A stretch of 47,753 nucleotides of DNA from a virus: positions 1 to 47,753 of IMG/VR virus record IMGVR_UViG_3300010371_000047. The stretch is one strand, 5' to 3'. Below are positions 47,394 to 47,753 of the stretch, piece by piece (the first letter of the stretch is position 1; the number at the start of each line of letters is the position of its first letter). The translations under genes were made by a program, and so were the position numbers. The notes beneath the pieces were generated by a model that saw nothing but the letters and a program-made list of their open reading frames with translations, had not been told where the DNA came from and searched no databases.

Positions 47394-47753
47394 TTAGACC
47401 ACACGGGTTTCGGTGTTGACCAGGGAGTCGCTGCACCGGATCGGGATGCCGCGATAGGTCAGCGTCGGCTTGCCCGCCCACTGCTCAATCGTCAGCAGCA
47501 TGTTGGTCTTGTTCTGGGCTTGGAGGTCGAGCATCCCCATGATCGTGCGATTGGCGTAGAAGCAGGACCGGCCGATGGTGACGGTGGGGTCGTCGGAGGT
47601 CTGCACGGGGGCCACACCCGCAGGCATCACCGGAGGCTTGTACACCATCGCGTTCATCACGGAGATGAGGGCGATTCCGGTCTTGGGGGCCAACAGCGTC
47701 ACGTCGATGTTGCACGCGCGGACGGCGTAGCGCCAGTCTTCGATGGCGAGGCC
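47394..47753 (-). CDS. Major capsid protein, C-terminal part (second end of the contig)
   Basis: Same reading frame as 1-902; 47530-47753 repeats 1-224. The C-terminus adds a segment with DLQAQNKTNMLLTIEQWAG and ends in SLVNTETRVV. Differences from the left copy alter three residues (SADPT versus SDDPT; TGLDL versus TGIAL). On the circle the gene runs 902 to 1, then 47529 to 47394. Confidence 0.85.
   Translation of the reverse strand, partial: GLAIEDWRYAVRACNIDVTLLAPKTGIALISVMNAMVYKPPVMPAGVAPVQTSDDPTVTIGRSCFYANRTIMGMLDLQAQNKTNMLLTIEQWAGKPTLTYRGIPIRCSDSLVNTETRVV
47530..47753. repeat. Terminal duplication of the contig, right copy
   Basis: See the left copy at 1-224. The five differing bases are at 47593, 47634, 47671, 47675 and 47676. 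Confidence 0.9.

Overview
The window is an essentially complete genome of a short-tailed (podovirus-type) double-stranded DNA phage. Its first 224 bases recur at the end (47530-47753) with five mismatches, so the contig closes to a circle of about 47.53 kb and the major capsid gene runs across the junction. I see no integrase, no phage RNA polymerase, no reverse transcriptase and no tRNA gene. The likely host is an alphaproteobacterium: the early operon ends in a GcrA-like regulator, a family tied to Alphaproteobacteria and their phages, GC is high, and promoters look like host sigma-70 (TTGACA-N17-TATACT).

The genome has two opposing transcription halves. The rightward half (7562-27402) starts with a control region holding terminators, sigma-70-like promoters and an AT-rich segment flanked by a 25-bp inverted repeat. 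Next come about 35 very small, mostly unrecognised genes, many overlapping by ATGA or TAATG (8.1-18.6 kb). Within them sit an excisionase/MerR-like DNA-binding protein (probably leaderless), a palindromic operator and a structured RNA candidate. The replication-recombination block (18.6-27.1 kb) has a Cas4/RecB-like nuclease, a small protein with an SSB-like C-terminal tip, a glycosyltransferase-like protein, a Sak4-like ATPase with a partner, a uracil-DNA-glycosylase/3'-5' exonuclease protein, a family A DNA polymerase and a P-loop helicase-like protein.

The leftward half carries virion and lysis genes on the minus strand. From the divergent region going left these are: small and large terminase, a small virion protein, portal, Bbp19-like protein, scaffold and major capsid. 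Through the junction follow a Bbp16-like cement protein, a beta-helix tail spike, several small and membrane proteins, and a collagen-like fibre. Then come tail tubular proteins A and B, a gp13-like protein, three internal/ejection proteins (one with lytic transglycosylase), holin, endolysin and a coiled-coil protein. Head genes resemble Bordetella phage BPP-1, and the tail/ejection order resembles T7 gp11-gp16. The two halves converge with only two bases between stop codons.

The most striking point is the DNA polymerase. Its exonuclease domain is cut in two: motifs Exo I and Exo II are at the end of one gene (22667-23737) and Exo III at the start of another (24082-25896). Two tiny overlapping genes, one a helix-turn-helix protein, lie between. 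Also notable are an insertion of roughly 600 residues in tail tubular protein B, a small SSB-tail protein, and inverted-repeat elements in the control region.
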